Source: Alphaproteobacteria bacterium (GTDB lineage: Bacteria > Pseudomonadota > Alphaproteobacteria > Reyranellales > Reyranellaceae). From it: DNA of 64,000 nt. The notes beneath the pieces are model-generated. The model saw only the letters and a list, made by a program, of their open reading frames with translations. It had not been told where the DNA came from and searched no databases. The DNA lies in NCBI GenBank assembly GCA_017307275.1, contig JAFKFK010000008.1:1-64000 (forward strand). The letters are read 5' to 3'. Positions within the stretch are counted from its first letter, which is position 1; each line of letters starts with the position of its first letter. Positions 63,560 to 64,000 of this stretch are shown here, piece by piece. Both the position numbers and the translations under genes were made by a program.

Positions 63560-63827
63560 CCGTCTCTCCCCCAGAACCCCGACTCTTATATTATCGTGCT
63601 GGCAGCAGGAAACGACAAAGGAAGACGGCGCGGACGATCGGCGGCGGCGCTCAGGCGACCGATGGAGTCGTTTGTATGCATTGTTTCTTCAGCTTCTCTG
63701 ATTGCATCCAAAGTGGAAACGAATCGATTGGATGTGCATGAATGAACCTACCGATGGCTCATTGTCGCTGTAAGCTTCTCTGGAAGCTGCGGCGCCGGGC
63801 CCGGCAACGCGCGTAAAGGTCGTGGGA
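63560..63827. promoter_or_regulatory. Divergent intergenic region with a CATCCAA/TTGGATG inverted repeat
   Basis: These 268 bases lie between two divergent binding-protein genes and should hold both promoters. The middle (63670-63770) is clearly more AT-rich than the coding DNA around it. CATCCAA (63705-63711) and TTGGATG (63728-63734) form a perfect seven-base inverted repeat with a 16-base spacer, a plausible dimeric-regulator site. I see no further gene here. Confidence 0.45.
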
Positions 63828-64000
63828 ATGCGTTCGAGGGTCGCAATCTGGTGTTTGGCAGTGGCCATCCTCGGCTGGTGCGACTCGGCACTGGCGCAGA
63901 AGAGCGGAGGCGCGCTCCGCATCTTCCATCGCGACAACCCCGCCAGCGCGTCGATCCTCGAAGAGACTGCGGCGTCGACGGTCGTGGCTTTCATGCCCGT
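63828..64000 (+). CDS. Peptide-type ABC substrate-binding protein (family 5), N-terminal fragment
   Basis: The first 57 codons are visible and the gene runs off the right edge. They encode a Sec signal (MRSRVAIWCLAVAILGWCDS, then ALAQK) and the mature start SGGALRIFHRDNPASASILEETAASTVVAFMPV, the usual beginning of family 5 binding proteins. A GTG at 63822 is in frame and possible, but the ATG fits the signal peptide. It diverges from the AfuA-like gene. Confidence 0.78.
   Translation, partial: MRSRVAIWCLAVAILGWCDSALAQKSGGALRIFHRDNPASASILEETAASTVVAFMP

Noticed and set aside
1..64000. tRNA, rRNA, CRISPR arrays, prophage or insertion sequences
   Set aside because: No cloverleaf or rRNA core sequence, no regularly spaced repeats, and no transposase or integrase motifs were seen on either strand.

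Overview
The window is GC-rich, tightly packed DNA from a free-living, aerobic alphaproteobacterium. Many neighbouring genes overlap by ATGA or TGATG, and GC-rich codon use creates long open frames opposite real genes. The alphaproteobacterial assignment rests on the oxygen-dependent cobalamin pathway (CobG and CobN type), the CobC/CobD/CobQ layout, the HupE-DUF1636-CobW set and an Omp25-like barrel joined to an OprB-type porin. I cannot fix the genus; a soil or plant-associated heterotroph rich in ABC uptake systems fits. No rRNA, tRNA, CRISPR array, insertion sequence or prophage is visible.

Positions 1-19251 form a cobalamin (B12) synthesis island. Minus-strand unit one is hupE-DUF1636-cobW-cobN-cobG-cobH-cobI-cobJ, preceded by a cobalamin riboswitch (about 14190-14330). 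Unit two is cobL-cobE-cobM-cobA-cobB-bluB, with bluB running off the left edge. cobK, cobO-cobQ and cobC are on the plus strand and cobD on the minus strand. Together they cover uroporphyrinogen III methylation, corrin ring building, cobalt uptake, delivery and insertion, amidation, adenosylation and aminopropanol attachment. cobF, cobS/cobT (the chelatase partners of CobN) and cobP/cobU/cobV are not in the window. A second hupE-like gene of the same length (14413-15042) has lost most of the likely metal ligands.

Positions 19259-27845 hold a Tat-exported lipoprotein sulfatase, SelO, a small secreted protein, a histone-deacetylase-family amidohydrolase, an MgtC-family membrane protein, and a taurine/nitrate-type ABC transporter with a fused double permease and no binding protein.

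Positions 27850-28970 are the most unusual part. A CsoR/RcnR/FrmR-family metal- or aldehyde-sensing repressor gene is flanked by two outward-facing leader regions that are homologous to each other. They share a 20-21 base identical box, a hairpin with a compensatory base-pair change, a stem that can mask a ribosome binding site, and an identical ribosome-binding/start region of a small upstream ORF. One leads to the ABC transporter, the other to a double-barrel outer-membrane porin (28970-30949). I do not recognise this element as any described RNA family.

Positions 30987-40538 hold an outer-membrane protein, a Cache-domain adenylate/guanylate cyclase, a small secreted protein, aquaporin Z and a five-gene peptide-type ABC operon. 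Positions 40543-46300 carry a mandelate-racemase/enolase family gene followed by livKHMGF, likely one operon, diverging from an oxidoreductase and CoA-transferase pair. The rest (48581-64000) holds a PRISE-type reductase, HutD, a ketopantoate-reductase-like protein, an orphan ModA-like binding protein, a redoxin, an aminotransferase-cupin pair, HAD, SDR and DsbA-family proteins, a large AsmA-family protein, a three-gene Fe(III)/phosphonate-type ABC operon, and the start of another peptide-type binding protein at the right edge.
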